Origin: an uncultured Clostridium sp.
GTDB lineage: Bacteria; Bacillota; Clostridia; TANB77; CAG-508
Length of the DNA stretch: 49,976 nucleotides
Reading direction: 5' to 3'
Assembly: GCA_900551615.1 (NCBI GenBank)
Contig: URWN01000008.1
Location: 1 to 49,976, forward strand
The position numbers and the translations under genes were made by a program. This document shows, piece by piece, positions 1-7,647 of the stretch. How positions within the stretch are numbered: position 1 is the stretch's first letter; each line of letters begins with the position of its first letter. The notes below the pieces were generated by a model. It saw nothing but the letters and a program-made list of their open reading frames with translations, was not told the DNA's origin and did not search any database.

Positions 1-479
1 CACAAAAAAGTGGAACAAAAGCAAGTACAACAGGAACAATATATGGAATATATGACATGTCAGGAGGAACATGGGAAAGAACAGCAGGTTTGGTAAATAA
101 TGGTAATGAAAATTTAACAAAATATGGACAATCATTAATGAATGCATTAAATAATGGAAAAAGCTCAAAATACGTAACAGTATATCCACATGATTCATCA
201 GTTGATAAGACAGGAGCAAATATAGATACAGCAAGTACAGCAAACTGGAAGGCAAATACAAAAATATATGGAGATGGAATACGTGAAACATCAACAGCTG
301 GAACAGGTAAAACATCGTGGCATACAGACTACTCTTACTTCCCAGCAGTGTACGGTCCGTTCAGCATACGCAGTGGTGATTTGTGGGGCGGCGAGGGAGC
401 TGGTTTGTTCGATTTCCACCGTGTTTCTGGCAATAGCTCTTTCAACAATGGGTTCCGCTCAGTGCTTGTCACTCAGTAG
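1..479 (+). CDS. C-terminal part of a surface protein with a DGR-like variable C-type-lectin tail (5' end outside window)
   Basis: The frame is open from base 3, so the true start lies upstream and 158 residues are visible. The sequence contains IYDMSGGTWE, the formylglycine-generating-enzyme/C-type-lectin style core seen in many Clostridia surface and pilin-like proteins, and ends in AGLFDF followed by NNGFRSVLV. Codon use changes sharply: bases 1-318 are A-rich like the neighbours, but about 325-476 are GC-rich with codons such as GGC, CGC, GAG and CAC. That switch inside one frame, with a C-terminal G-F-R-x-V-L signature, is typical of a DGR variable region, where a template copy rewrites the end of a ligand-binding domain. 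The reverse transcriptase and template repeat are not visible here and would have to lie to the left or elsewhere. Family recognition is good; DGR membership is inferred. Confidence 0.7.
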   Translation, partial: QKSGTKASTTGTIYGIYDMSGGTWERTAGLVNNGNENLTKYGQSLMNALNNGKSSKYVTVYPHDSSVDKTGANIDTASTANWKANTKIYGDGIRETSTAGTGKTSWHTDYSYFPAVYGPFSIRSGDLWGGEGAGLFDFHRVSGNSSFNNGFRSVLVTQ

Positions 480-503
480 TAATTTTGTAAATGATAAAAT
501 AAT

Positions 504-544
504 ATGTAGGAAAATAGCAAAATGATATTTTTCCTACATTTTTT
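504..544 (+). terminator. Intrinsic terminator after the lectin-like gene
   Basis: ATGTAGGAAAA (504-514) can pair with TTTTCCTACAT (529-539), and the 3' arm runs into a six-T tract. It follows the stop codon by 25 bases and separates this gene from trmB. Confidence 0.75.
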
Positions 545-699
545 GTATCAAAAAAAGTTTATCTCAATCTTGTATAGTATAGCGTGTAAGTTTTTAAACA
601 CAAAATATCTAAAAATAAAAAATAACCTTTACAATTAATAAAAATATGTATATAATTTCAATAGACAAAAACATAAAAAAAGCAGAAAGGAACACAAAA

Positions 700-1377
700 A
701 TGAGAATAAGATACAAAAAATGGGCAAGACCAGAATTGGAAGCAAGCAAGTTTTATATAGACGCACCAGAAGAATGGAAAGGAAAATGGAAAGAATTTTT
801 CAAAAATCAAAATAATCCAATTCATTTAGAGTTAGGATGTGGAAAAGGTCAATTTATATCGAATTTAGCTTCAAGTAATTTAAATGTAAACTATATTGCA
901 ATAGACTTAGTAGATGCAATGTTAGGACTAGCCAAAAGAAATATAGAACAAGTATATAAAGAAAAGAATATAGAACCAGAAAATGTAGTATTAACAAGAT
1001 TCGACATAGAAAGAATACCTATGATTTTAGACAAAAAAGATAATATAGAAAGAATATATATAAACTTTTGTAATCCATGGCCAAAAGGAAAACACAGAAA
1101 GAAGAGACTTACACATACAAGACAACTCGAAAAATACAAACAATTCTTGTCTGAAAACGGAGAAATCTATTTTAAAACAGATGATGACGATTTATTTAAC
1201 TCAAGTCTAATCTATTTTGTGGAAAGTGGTTTTGAAATAATAAAAAAAACATACGATTTACATAAAGAACAAATTTTTGAAAACAATATAGAAACAGAAC
1301 ATGAAAAAATGTTTTCAGAACAAGGAATAAAAATAAAAGCATTAATTGCAAAACGTTCAGTAGGAAAGTACAAATAA
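700..1377 (+). CDS. trmB: tRNA (guanine-46-N7)-methyltransferase TrmB
   Basis: This enzyme transfers a methyl group from S-adenosylmethionine to N7 of G46 in the variable loop of tRNAs. The SAM-binding motif LELGCGKGQF and the family signature NFCNPWPKGKHRKKRLT are clear, followed by FKTDDDDLF. The usual DPWPK is NPWPK here, a variant I believe is common in Clostridia. The start at ATG 700 gives MRIRYKKWARPE, the normal TrmB beginning, behind AGAAAGG at 684-690. An upstream in-frame ATG at 646 would add 18 residues not usual in the family. The product of 225 residues is of normal length. It probably has its own promoter and is followed, after a 59-base gap, by the DUF4116 gene. Confidence 0.95.
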   Translation: MRIRYKKWARPELEASKFYIDAPEEWKGKWKEFFKNQNNPIHLELGCGKGQFISNLASSNLNVNYIAIDLVDAMLGLAKRNIEQVYKEKNIEPENVVLTRFDIERIPMILDKKDNIERIYINFCNPWPKGKHRKKRLTHTRQLEKYKQFLSENGEIYFKTDDDDLFNSSLIYFVESGFEIIKKTYDLHKEQIFENNIETEHEKMFSEQGIKIKALIAKRSVGKYK

Positions 1378-1436
1378 ATAATCAAAATGTACAAAGCATA
1401 AGATAGTATTCAATATATCAAAGGAGATAATACAAA

Positions 1437-1958
1437 ATGGAAGATCCAGATGTCACAGAGATGAAAAAAAATTGTAATAACAAAGAATACGTATTACAAG
1501 CGGTAAAACAAAAAGGAAAGCTTTTAGAATTTGCAGCTCCAGAGTTTCATGATGACGAAGAAGTTGTAAAAACTGCACTTGAACAAGATGGTGAAGCAAT
1601 GGAATTTGTTTCTGATAGATTAAAAGATAACAAAGAAATGATGCTACTTGCGATAAAAGGAGCGCCATGGACAGCTTGTTATGCATCTGATAGACTAAGA
1701 GCGGATAAAGATGTAATAATGTTAAGTGTTAAAACATATGGACAAACTTTATATTTTGCAAGTGAAGAACTAAGAGATGACAAAGAAGTTGTAAAAGCAG
1801 CTGTTACTAATAAAGGATTAATTGTAAAGTTTGCAAGTTACAGATTAAGAAATGATAAAGAAATTGCAGAAATTGCAGTAAAACAAGATAAAAGGGCATT
1901 TCAATTTTTAGCAAAAGAGCTAAAAGCAGATGAAGAAATAAAAAGCCTTTTAGGATAA
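1437..1958 (+). CDS. DUF4116 repeat protein
   Basis: The 173-residue protein consists almost wholly of five tandem units of about 24 residues. Each unit has the pattern of a helix ending A-V/L-K-Q-x-G, then a segment such as EFVSDRL followed by K/RDDKE. This is the DUF4116 repeat, a short helical repeat found in many gut bacteria and protists; no enzymatic residues are known for it and a scaffold or protein-binding role is only a guess. There is no signal peptide or membrane segment, so it should be cytoplasmic. AAAGGAG lies 14 bases before the ATG. The phosphofructokinase starts 16 bases after its stop with a strong ribosome site, so the two are probably co-transcribed, although no functional link is evident. 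Confidence 0.8.
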   Translation: MEDPDVTEMKKNCNNKEYVLQAVKQKGKLLEFAAPEFHDDEEVVKTALEQDGEAMEFVSDRLKDNKEMMLLAIKGAPWTACYASDRLRADKDVIMLSVKTYGQTLYFASEELRDDKEVVKAAVTNKGLIVKFASYRLRNDKEIAEIAVKQDKRAFQFLAKELKADEEIKSLLG

Positions 1959-1974
1959 AAAGGAGGAATTTAAA

Positions 1975-3120
1975 ATGGTAAAAAAAGTTGCAATATTAGC
2001 AAATGGAGGAGATGTAGCAGGATTTAATGCTGTAATAAGAGGAATAGTAAAAACAGCAGAAAATCACGATATAGAATGCTACGGATTTATAGATGGATAC
2101 AATGGTTTATTAAAAAATGAATATGAAAGATTAAGTACAGCAGAAGATGGAAATGCAGAAGGAATATTACCAAAAGGTGGTTCAATAATAGGTTCTTCAA
2201 CAAATGCTAATGTATTTAATTATAAAGTTACAAACGAAGATGGAACAGTAGAATATAAAGATTTATCTGATGTATGTGTAGAAAATATAAAAAAAGATGG
2301 ATTTGATTGTATCTTTACATTAGGAGGAGACGGAACACAAAAATCAGCAAGAGATTTTGCAACCAAAGGTGTAAATGTAATAGGAGTACCAAAAACAATT
2401 GACAATGATGTAGCTTGTACAGAAATTACATTTGGATACAATACAGCAGTATCTGTTGCAATGGAAGCAATTGATAGACTTCACACAACAGGTGAAACAC
2501 ATCATAGAATAATGGTACTAGAAGTTATGGGAAGATATGCAGGATGGATAGCATTAGAATCAGCAATAGCAGGTGGAGCAGATGTTGCATTAATTCCTGA
2601 AATTCCATATGACATAAATAGAGTTGCAGAAAAAATTAAAAACAGACAAAAAAGAGGTAAAAACTTTAGTGTTGTTGTTGTTGCAGAAGGTGCAAAACCA
2701 AAGGATGGAGAGATTACAGTAGAAAATGTAAGAGACAACGGAAAAGGTGTTGACAATACAAAACTTGGTGGAGTAGGAGAAAAAGTTGCAAAACAATTAC
2801 AAGAATTAACAGGCCTAGAAGCTAGAAACACAACTCTTGGCTATATGCAAAGAGGTGGAACACCAACAGCTTTTGACAGAGTTTTGTCAACAAAATATGG
2901 TACTGCTGCAATGAGAATGGCAATTGAAGGAAAATTTGGAAATTTAGTTGTTATTAAAAATGGTAAAATAGACTATGCATCTTTAGAAGATGTTGTAGGT
3001 CAAAACAAAGAAATAGGGGCTGTTTCTGGAAATACAGCTGTAAGTAATCAAAGAAAAGTTACTATGGATGATGATTTAGTAAAAACTGCAAGAAGTGTGG
3101 GAATAAATTTGGGAGATTAG
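1975..3120 (+). CDS. pfkA: 6-phosphofructokinase (PfkA family, group with mixed ATP/PPi residues)
   Basis: This is the glycolytic phosphofructokinase that phosphorylates fructose 6-phosphate in the cytoplasm. Motifs seen are NGGDVAGFNAV near residue 10, GGSIIGSS at 68-75, GGDGT at 117-121, PKTIDND at 139-145 and MGRYAGWIA around 185. The residue after GGD is Gly (120), as in ATP-using enzymes, whereas PPi enzymes usually have Asp. The residue in P-K-TIDND is Lys (140), as in PPi enzymes and in the Trypanosoma-type ATP enzymes. The phosphoryl donor is therefore most likely ATP but cannot be fixed by sequence alone. The length of 381 residues exceeds the roughly 320 of the E. coli type and fits the longer clade. 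AAAGGAGG precedes the ATG, and the gene probably shares a transcript with the DUF4116 gene. Confidence 0.92.
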   Translation: MVKKVAILANGGDVAGFNAVIRGIVKTAENHDIECYGFIDGYNGLLKNEYERLSTAEDGNAEGILPKGGSIIGSSTNANVFNYKVTNEDGTVEYKDLSDVCVENIKKDGFDCIFTLGGDGTQKSARDFATKGVNVIGVPKTIDNDVACTEITFGYNTAVSVAMEAIDRLHTTGETHHRIMVLEVMGRYAGWIALESAIAGGADVALIPEIPYDINRVAEKIKNRQKRGKNFSVVVVAEGAKPKDGEITVENVRDNGKGVDNTKLGGVGEKVAKQLQELTGLEARNTTLGYMQRGGTPTAFDRVLSTKYGTAAMRMAIEGKFGNLVVIKNGKIDYASLEDVVGQNKEIGAVSGNTAVSNQRKVTMDDDLVKTARSVGINLGD

Positions 3121-3180
3121 GGATTTAGGGACGTTCCTTAAAATCCCTGCAAAAAGGGACTAAGGGACACTCCTTTTTCT
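3120..3180 (+). terminator. Double hairpin with GGGAC-type repeat arms, ending in a T-rich tract
   Basis: Two adjacent hairpins begin at the pfk stop codon. The first pairs GGGATTT (3120-3126) with AAATCCC (3141-3147), with an inner AGGGA/TCCTT stem. The second pairs AAAAAGG (3151-3157) with CCTTTTT (3172-3178). Both carry a GGGAC..TCCTT motif (AGGGACGTTCCTT and AGGGACACTCCTT), so the site resembles a small REP-like dispersed repeat serving as a terminator. Confidence 0.6.
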
Positions 3181-3327
3181 TAGAAAATTTTAAATTAATC
3201 AAAATAATCGTCAAATAAAAATAAATGAAATTTTGAGATAATTGAAAATTTGTGTAAAAACTATTGTATAAAAAAATAATTATTGATATAATCAAAATAT
3301 ATTAAAATTACGAAGGAGGAATATAAA

Positions 3328-4488
3328 ATGGCAATAAGATTTGTTTTAAACGAAACATCATATTTTGGAAATAATGCAAGAGAGGTACTAGCAGAAGAAA
3401 TAAAAAAAGGAAAATTTAAAAAGGTGTTTTTGGTAACAGATAAACCATTAGTAGACGCAGGAGTTACTGCAAAAGTTGAAAAAGTTTTAACAGATGCAGG
3501 AATTGAATACTCACTATATGATGAAATCAAACCAAATCCAACAATTAAAAATGTAACAGATGGAGTGGCAGCATGCAAAGAATCAGGAGCAGACGTAATA
3601 GTAGCTGTAGGTGGTGGTTCAAGTATGGACACTGCAAAAGGAATTTCAATAGTAATGACAAATCCAGATAGAGCAGATATAAAATCTTTAAATGGAGTAT
3701 CAAATACTGTAAATAAAGGAATGCCAATGATAGCATTACCAACAACAGCAGGAACAGCATCAGAAGTTACAATAAATTATGTAATAACAGATGAAGAAAG
3801 AAAAATTAAAATGGTATGTGTAGACCCTAATGACATTCCAATTGTAGCAATAGTAGATTCAGAATTAATGGCATCAATGCCAAAATCACTTGCAGCTGCA
3901 ACAGGAATGGATGCATTAACACATGCAGTAGAAGGATATATAACAAAAGCACATAACGAAATGTCAGACATGTTCCACATGAAAGCTATAAAATTAATAT
4001 TTAAATACCTACCAGCAGCTGTAAATGACAAGGATCCAAAAGCTGTTGAAATGATGGGTATGGCTCAATATATTGCAGGTATGGGATTCAGTAATGTAGG
4101 ACTTGGAATAGTTCACTCAATGGCACATCAATTAGGTGCTGTATATGATACACCACACGGAATAGCAAATGCTATGCTTTTACCAACAGTTATGAGATTT
4201 AATGGAGAAAATCCAGAAACAGCTCAAAGATTTAGAGAAATTTTATGCGAAATTGGTAGACCAGATGCAGCTCACTTAAATGATCAAGATGTTATTAATA
4301 CATTTGTATGGATGATTAGTGAACTATCTAAAGCAGTTGGTATTACTCAAACAATAAAAGATTATGGAGCTAAAGAAGAAGACTTTGAAATGCTTGCAGA
4401 TAAAGCAATGAAAGATCCTTGCAAACCAGGAAATCCAAGAGAAGTTTCAAAAGAAGACTTTATTGAATTATATAGAAGAGCTATGTAA
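3328..4488 (+). CDS. Iron-containing (group III) alcohol dehydrogenase, FucO/DhaT-like
   Basis: This is an NAD(P)H-dependent oxidoreductase for short alcohols, diols or aldehydes, acting in fermentation. The nucleotide loop GGGSSMDTAKG lies at 95-105. The metal-binding residues of the lactaldehyde-reductase type are all present: Asp195, His199, His263 and His277, in contexts GMDALTHAVEG, IVHSMAHQLG and DTPHGIANA. The 386-residue length is normal. GAAGGAGGA lies just before ATG 3328. The exact substrate (propanediol, butanol, ethanol or lactaldehyde) cannot be told from sequence. It stands alone: a terminator lies upstream and the small-RNA promoter begins within 60 bases of its stop. Confidence 0.92.
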   Translation: MAIRFVLNETSYFGNNAREVLAEEIKKGKFKKVFLVTDKPLVDAGVTAKVEKVLTDAGIEYSLYDEIKPNPTIKNVTDGVAACKESGADVIVAVGGGSSMDTAKGISIVMTNPDRADIKSLNGVSNTVNKGMPMIALPTTAGTASEVTINYVITDEERKIKMVCVDPNDIPIVAIVDSELMASMPKSLAAATGMDALTHAVEGYITKAHNEMSDMFHMKAIKLIFKYLPAAVNDKDPKAVEMMGMAQYIAGMGFSNVGLGIVHSMAHQLGAVYDTPHGIANAMLLPTVMRFNGENPETAQRFREILCEIGRPDAAHLNDQDVINTFVWMISELSKAVGITQTIKDYGAKEEDFEMLADKAMKDPCKPGNPREVSKEDFIELYRRAM

Positions 4489-4541
4489 TAATATATACTA
4501 ATAAAATTTGAAACAAAAAACGACAAAAATCAACAAAAGTA

Positions 4542-4570
4542 TTGACAGAATAGTATTTTGAAGGTATAAT
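4542..4570 (+). promoter_or_regulatory. Perfect consensus sigma-A promoter for the candidate small RNA
   Basis: TTGACA at 4542-4547 and TATAAT at 4565-4570 are separated by exactly 17 bases. No start codon with a ribosome site follows before the terminator at 4656-4699, so the promoter appears to serve a short non-coding transcript. Confidence 0.8.
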
Positions 4571-4576
4571 AAAAGC

Positions 4577-4699
4577 ATGCAAAAAATAAAAAGAGGAAAG
4601 TTATCAGCCTATATAGGCGGCACAAATATATATGGATTTCATGTATTTTTCCTTTACCCCCGTTTATGTTTTCTTTATAAATGGGGGTTCTCTTTTTTT
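4577..4699 (+). ncRNA. Candidate small RNA of about 120 nt, class not recognised
   Basis: The transcript would start about seven bases after the perfect -10 box and end at a strong intrinsic terminator. Inside it are a 12-base self-complementary segment GCCTATATAGGC (4607-4618), and AGGAAA near 4594 that can pair with TTTCCT near 4648 to close an internal domain. I could not match it to SRP RNA, 6S RNA, RNase P, tmRNA or any riboswitch consensus I know. Because the next gene has its own promoter at 4734, this is more likely an independent trans-acting RNA than a 5' leader. A terminator-controlled riboswitch for the 4804 gene remains possible. Confidence 0.55.
4656..4699 (+). terminator. Strong intrinsic terminator of the candidate small RNA
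   Basis: ACCCCCGTTTAT (4656-4667) pairs with ATAAATGGGGGT (4677-4688) with a single G-U, followed by TCTCTTTTTTT. Confidence 0.85.
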
Positions 4700-4733
4700 A
4701 TCATAGAATAATAATTATAAAAAATATGTTATG

Positions 4734-4762
4734 TTGACTTTTGACAGCAAAAAGTTTATAAT
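4734..4762 (+). promoter_or_regulatory. Promoter of the 96-residue orphan gene
   Basis: TTGACT at 4734-4739 and TATAAT at 4757-4762 have a 17-base spacer. The start codon follows 42 bases after the -10 box. Confidence 0.7.
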
Positions 4763-4803
4763 ATAAATAGTCACAATAAACAATTGCAAAAAAGGAGAAA
4801 AAT

Positions 4804-5094
4804 ATGGAGTTTAACATTAAAGTAAAAAAAGATAATGAATTTTTTGTTTCTTTAAAAGACATCCGGAGCAGCAAGACTTTAAACATTTCTGCTGACGAAC
4901 TAAAGGAGAATCCAGAAATACTAAAAAATGAAGATGCAGTAGTTAGAGGCATCAAAGGAAAAATCTATGATTCCTATAAAAGTGTAGGAATTGAAGTGTT
5001 TTTGGATGACAATGCTCAAAAACTTGTAGAAAAGATTGCAAGTGAAAATGCTAAAAAAGCAATGCTTGCAAGCCGAGAAATGGACAAAAATTAA
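4804..5094 (+). CDS. Small hypothetical protein (96 aa), single-gene transcription unit
   Basis: I do not recognise this family. The protein is charged and soluble, rich in Lys, Glu and Asp, begins MEFNIKVKKDNEFF and has no signal peptide, membrane helix or cysteine. An early strand-rich part is followed by a probable C-terminal helix from about residue 68 to 92. AAAAGGAGA precedes the ATG. The gene has its own near-consensus promoter and its own intrinsic terminator, so it is a complete one-gene unit. The codon use matches the neighbours apart from a short stretch near 4861-4900 with ATCCGGAGC and GCTGACGAA codons. It could be a small regulator, but the sequence gives no direct evidence. Confidence 0.75.
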   Translation: MEFNIKVKKDNEFFVSLKDIRSSKTLNISADELKENPEILKNEDAVVRGIKGKIYDSYKSVGIEVFLDDNAQKLVEKIASENAKKAMLASREMDKN

Positions 5095-5102
5095 TTTCTC
5101 CG

Positions 5103-5140
5103 CCCTCGCCTGTAGTTATTGTTACAGGTGAGGGTATTTT
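5103..5140 (+). terminator. Intrinsic terminator of the 96-residue gene
   Basis: CCCTCGCCTGTA (5103-5114) pairs with TACAGGTGAGGG (5123-5134) through a short loop, followed by TATTTT. Confidence 0.85.
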
Positions 5141-5180
5141 CGTATTATACTATGATACTTTTATCTTAAAAATAGAGATA

Positions 5181-5209
5181 TTTACAAAACAGAAAAAGTT
5201 ATGTATAAT
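5181..5209 (+). promoter_or_regulatory. Promoter of the 82-residue orphan gene
   Basis: TTTACA at 5181-5186, a 17-base spacer and TATAAT at 5204-5209 lie about 50 bases before the next start codon. Confidence 0.65.
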
Positions 5210-5260
5210 AAAGATGTTACATAAAACAACGTAGAAAGTTACAAAAAGGAGAATGACAAT

Positions 5261-5509
5261 ATGAAAAACATCCCAAATATGATATCACAATTTATTGCTG
5301 GTCCGGACGAGTCTATAAACTATTCATTGACAGAAGCTGAGATTGAAAAATTAAAAGTTTATCAATTTGAATGTGACATTCAGATTGATATCATTGATGA
5401 ACAAAGTGAAGAAAATCCGAGGACTCCAATAAATCACATTTTTAAGAAAAAAAGAAATGTCACAGTGAGAAAGAGGGAGACTGGAAGAGTAACAAAAGCA
5501 GGCCACTGA
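5261..5509 (+). CDS. Small hypothetical protein (82 aa), single-gene transcription unit
   Basis: I do not recognise the family. The protein begins MKNIPNMISQF, has an acidic middle and a very basic tail (KKKRNVTVRKRE followed by TGRVTKAGH), which would suit nucleic-acid or ribosome contact but proves nothing. There is no signal peptide or membrane helix. AAAGGAGAATG precedes the start. Its stop codon is embedded in the hairpin of the following terminator, so the mRNA has almost no 3' untranslated region. Like the preceding orphan, it has a private promoter and terminator. It faces uvrB tail to tail. Confidence 0.7.
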   Translation: MKNIPNMISQFIAGPDESINYSLTEAEIEKLKVYQFECDIQIDIIDEQSEENPRTPINHIFKKKRNVTVRKRETGRVTKAGH

Positions 5510-5523
5510 ATGTGGCCTGTTTT
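5499..5523. terminator. Bidirectional terminator between the orphan gene and uvrB
   Basis: CAGGCCAC (5499-5506) pairs with GTGGCCTG (5512-5519). TTTT follows on the plus strand and a CTTTTG tract follows on the minus strand. The plus-strand stop codon TGA (5507-5509) forms part of the loop. Confidence 0.8.
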
Positions 5524-5532
5524 ATCTTAAAA

Positions 5533-7491
5533 TTATTGTAATAATTTCTCTAATTCTTTAATTTTATCTCTAACTTCAGCTGCTTTCTCAAATTCCATAG
5601 AAGCAGCATATTTAAGCATCTCATCAGTTAATTCAGCAATAGTATTTTTAATATCATCAGAATTTTCCATTTTAAATTCAACACCAATATCTTCTTGTTT
5701 AGTAATACTAATATTATCCCTAATAGATTTTTTAATAGTTTTAGGAGTAATGCCATGTTCAATATTATATTGTTCCTGGATATGACGTCTTCTGTTTGTT
5801 TCAGAAATAGCTTTTTCCATAGAATCAGTAAGTTCATCAGCATACATAATAACAGTACCATCAGTATTTCTAGCAGCACGTCCAATAGTTTGAATTAAAG
5901 AACGCTCTGAACGTAAAAAACCTTCTTTATCAGCATCCAAAATTGCAACTAATGAAACTTCAGGAATATCCAAACCTTCTCTTAAAAGATTTATACCAAC
6001 TAAAACATCAAATTCACCTAAACGTAAATTTCTTATAATTTCCATTCTTTCAAGTGCTTTAATATCTGAATGCATATAATTTACTTTAATATCTAAACTT
6101 TGTAAATATGCAGTTAAATCTTCAGCCATTTTTTTAGTCAAAGTTGTAACCAAAACTCTTTCATGTTTTTCAACTCTTATACGAATTTGTTCAATTAAAT
6201 CATCAATTTGATTTGTAACAGGTTTAACCTCAATTTTAGGGTCCAAAAGTCCAGTAGGTCTAATAATTTGCTCAACAACATTATCTTTACTATGCTCTTT
6301 TTCATAGTCAGCAGGTGTGGCACTAACAAAAACAACTTGATTAATTCTTTGTTCAAATTCCTCAAATTTTAAAGGTCTATTGTCATAAGCAGAAGGAAGC
6401 CTAAAACCATAATTAACCAAAGAATCTTTACGAGCACGGTCACCATTATACATAGCCCTAACTTGGGGAATTGTAGCATGTGATTCATCTATTAATAAAA
6501 GAAAATCTTTTGGCATATAGTCAAATAAAGTAAATGGAGGAGAACCAGCAGGTCTGCCACTTATATGTCTAGAATAGTTTTCAATACCTTGGCAAAATCC
6601 AGTTTCTTTCATCATTTCCATATCAAAATTAGTTCTTTCATCAATTCTTTGTGCTTCAATTAATTTATTGTTATCCTTAAAATACTTAATTCTTTCTTGT
6701 AATTCTTCGTTTATTGTAACCAATGCATGTTCCATTTTATCAGAAGTTGTTACATAGTGAGAGTTAGGGAAAATCATAACATGAGCTCTTTCAGCTACAG
6801 CTTTACCTGTTAAAGGATTGATTTCGTGAATTTTTTCAATTTCATCACCCCAAAATTCAACACGAATTGCAGATTCACTTTGGTCAGATGGATAAATTTC
6901 TAAAATATCACCTTTAGCTCTAAAAGTACCTCTTTTAAAATCAATTTCATTTCTTGAATATTGCATATTTACAAGTTTTTTCATAACTTCTTCTCTAGAC
7001 TTTTGCATACCAGGTCTTAAAGAAACTATCATGTGCTCATAATCTATAGGGTCACCCAAACCATAAATACATGAAACAGATGCAACTATTATAACATCTC
7101 TTGTTTCAAATAAAGATGCTGTTGCAGAATGACGAAGTTTATCTATTTCATCATTTATTGAGGCATCCTTTTCTATATAAGTATCAGACGAAGGAATATA
7201 GCTTTCTGGTTGGTAATAGTCATAATAAGACACAAAATATTCAACATTATTTTCAGGGAAAAATTCTTTAAATTCAGAATAAAGTTGCCCTGCTAAAGTT
7301 TTATTATGTGCTAAAACTAAAGTAGGCTTTTGAACTTTATTTATTATATTAGCCATAGTAAAGGTTTTTCCTGAACCTGTAACACCAAGTAGCGTTTGAA
7401 ACTTTTTACCTTCTTCTATACCTTTTGATAAATATTCTATTGCTTGTGGTTGATCACCAGTTGGTTTATAATCTGAATGTAACTTAAACAT
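5533..7491 (-). CDS. uvrB: UvrABC excinuclease subunit B
   Basis: UvrB is the damage-verifying helicase-like subunit of nucleotide excision repair and works with UvrA and UvrC. Visible features are Walker A GVTGSGKT at 36-43, the damage-binding beta-hairpin region with YYDYYQPES near residue 90, the DESHATI box, VFVSATPADYE, the helicase VI motif QTIGRAARNT, and a C-terminal UVR domain (AAEVRDKIKELEKLL) that contacts UvrC. The length of 652 residues is full. An AAAGGACG ribosome site lies just upstream of the start on the minus strand. No uvrA follows in this window. It ends at a shared terminator and appears to be a single-gene unit. Confidence 0.98.
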   Translation of the reverse strand: MFKLHSDYKPTGDQPQAIEYLSKGIEEGKKFQTLLGVTGSGKTFTMANIINKVQKPTLVLAHNKTLAGQLYSEFKEFFPENNVEYFVSYYDYYQPESYIPSSDTYIEKDASINDEIDKLRHSATASLFETRDVIIVASVSCIYGLGDPIDYEHMIVSLRPGMQKSREEVMKKLVNMQYSRNEIDFKRGTFRAKGDILEIYPSDQSESAIRVEFWGDEIEKIHEINPLTGKAVAERAHVMIFPNSHYVTTSDKMEHALVTINEELQERIKYFKDNNKLIEAQRIDERTNFDMEMMKETGFCQGIENYSRHISGRPAGSPPFTLFDYMPKDFLLLIDESHATIPQVRAMYNGDRARKDSLVNYGFRLPSAYDNRPLKFEEFEQRINQVVFVSATPADYEKEHSKDNVVEQIIRPTGLLDPKIEVKPVTNQIDDLIEQIRIRVEKHERVLVTTLTKKMAEDLTAYLQSLDIKVNYMHSDIKALERMEIIRNLRLGEFDVLVGINLLREGLDIPEVSLVAILDADKEGFLRSERSLIQTIGRAARNTDGTVIMYADELTDSMEKAISETNRRRHIQEQYNIEHGITPKTIKKSIRDNISITKQEDIGVEFKMENSDDIKNTIAELTDEMLKYAASMEFEKAAEVRDKIKELEKLLQ

Positions 7492-7617
7492 ATAAAATCA
7501 CGTCCTTTTCATAATTACAATTTAAAGTATAACATACAGAAAAGATGTTTGCAATACTTTTTACGGATTTTAGGGATATTCACAGAGAAGCAAAGTTAAA
7601 ATTTGGATATAATAATG

Positions 7618-7647
7618 TTGACAATATATTCTTAGAGGGTATATACT
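7618..7647 (+). promoter_or_regulatory. Putative promoter reading into the desulfurase remnant and ttcA
   Basis: TTGACA at 7618-7623 and TATACT at 7642-7647 are separated by 18 bases. It overlaps the start of the decayed desulfurase sequence, so it may be a chance or newly formed promoter for the tRNA thiolase gene downstream. Confidence 0.4.

Noticed and set aside
480..699. Gene in the gap before trmB, including an ATG at 646
   Set aside because: The ATG at 646 only extends trmB by 18 atypical residues, and the better start with ribosome site is at 700.
4577..4699. Known riboswitch or SRP/6S RNA at the small RNA locus
   Set aside because: None of the conserved cores known to me (TPP, cobalamin, SAM, fluoride, c-di-GMP, preQ1, ZTP, SRP GNAR loop) is visible.
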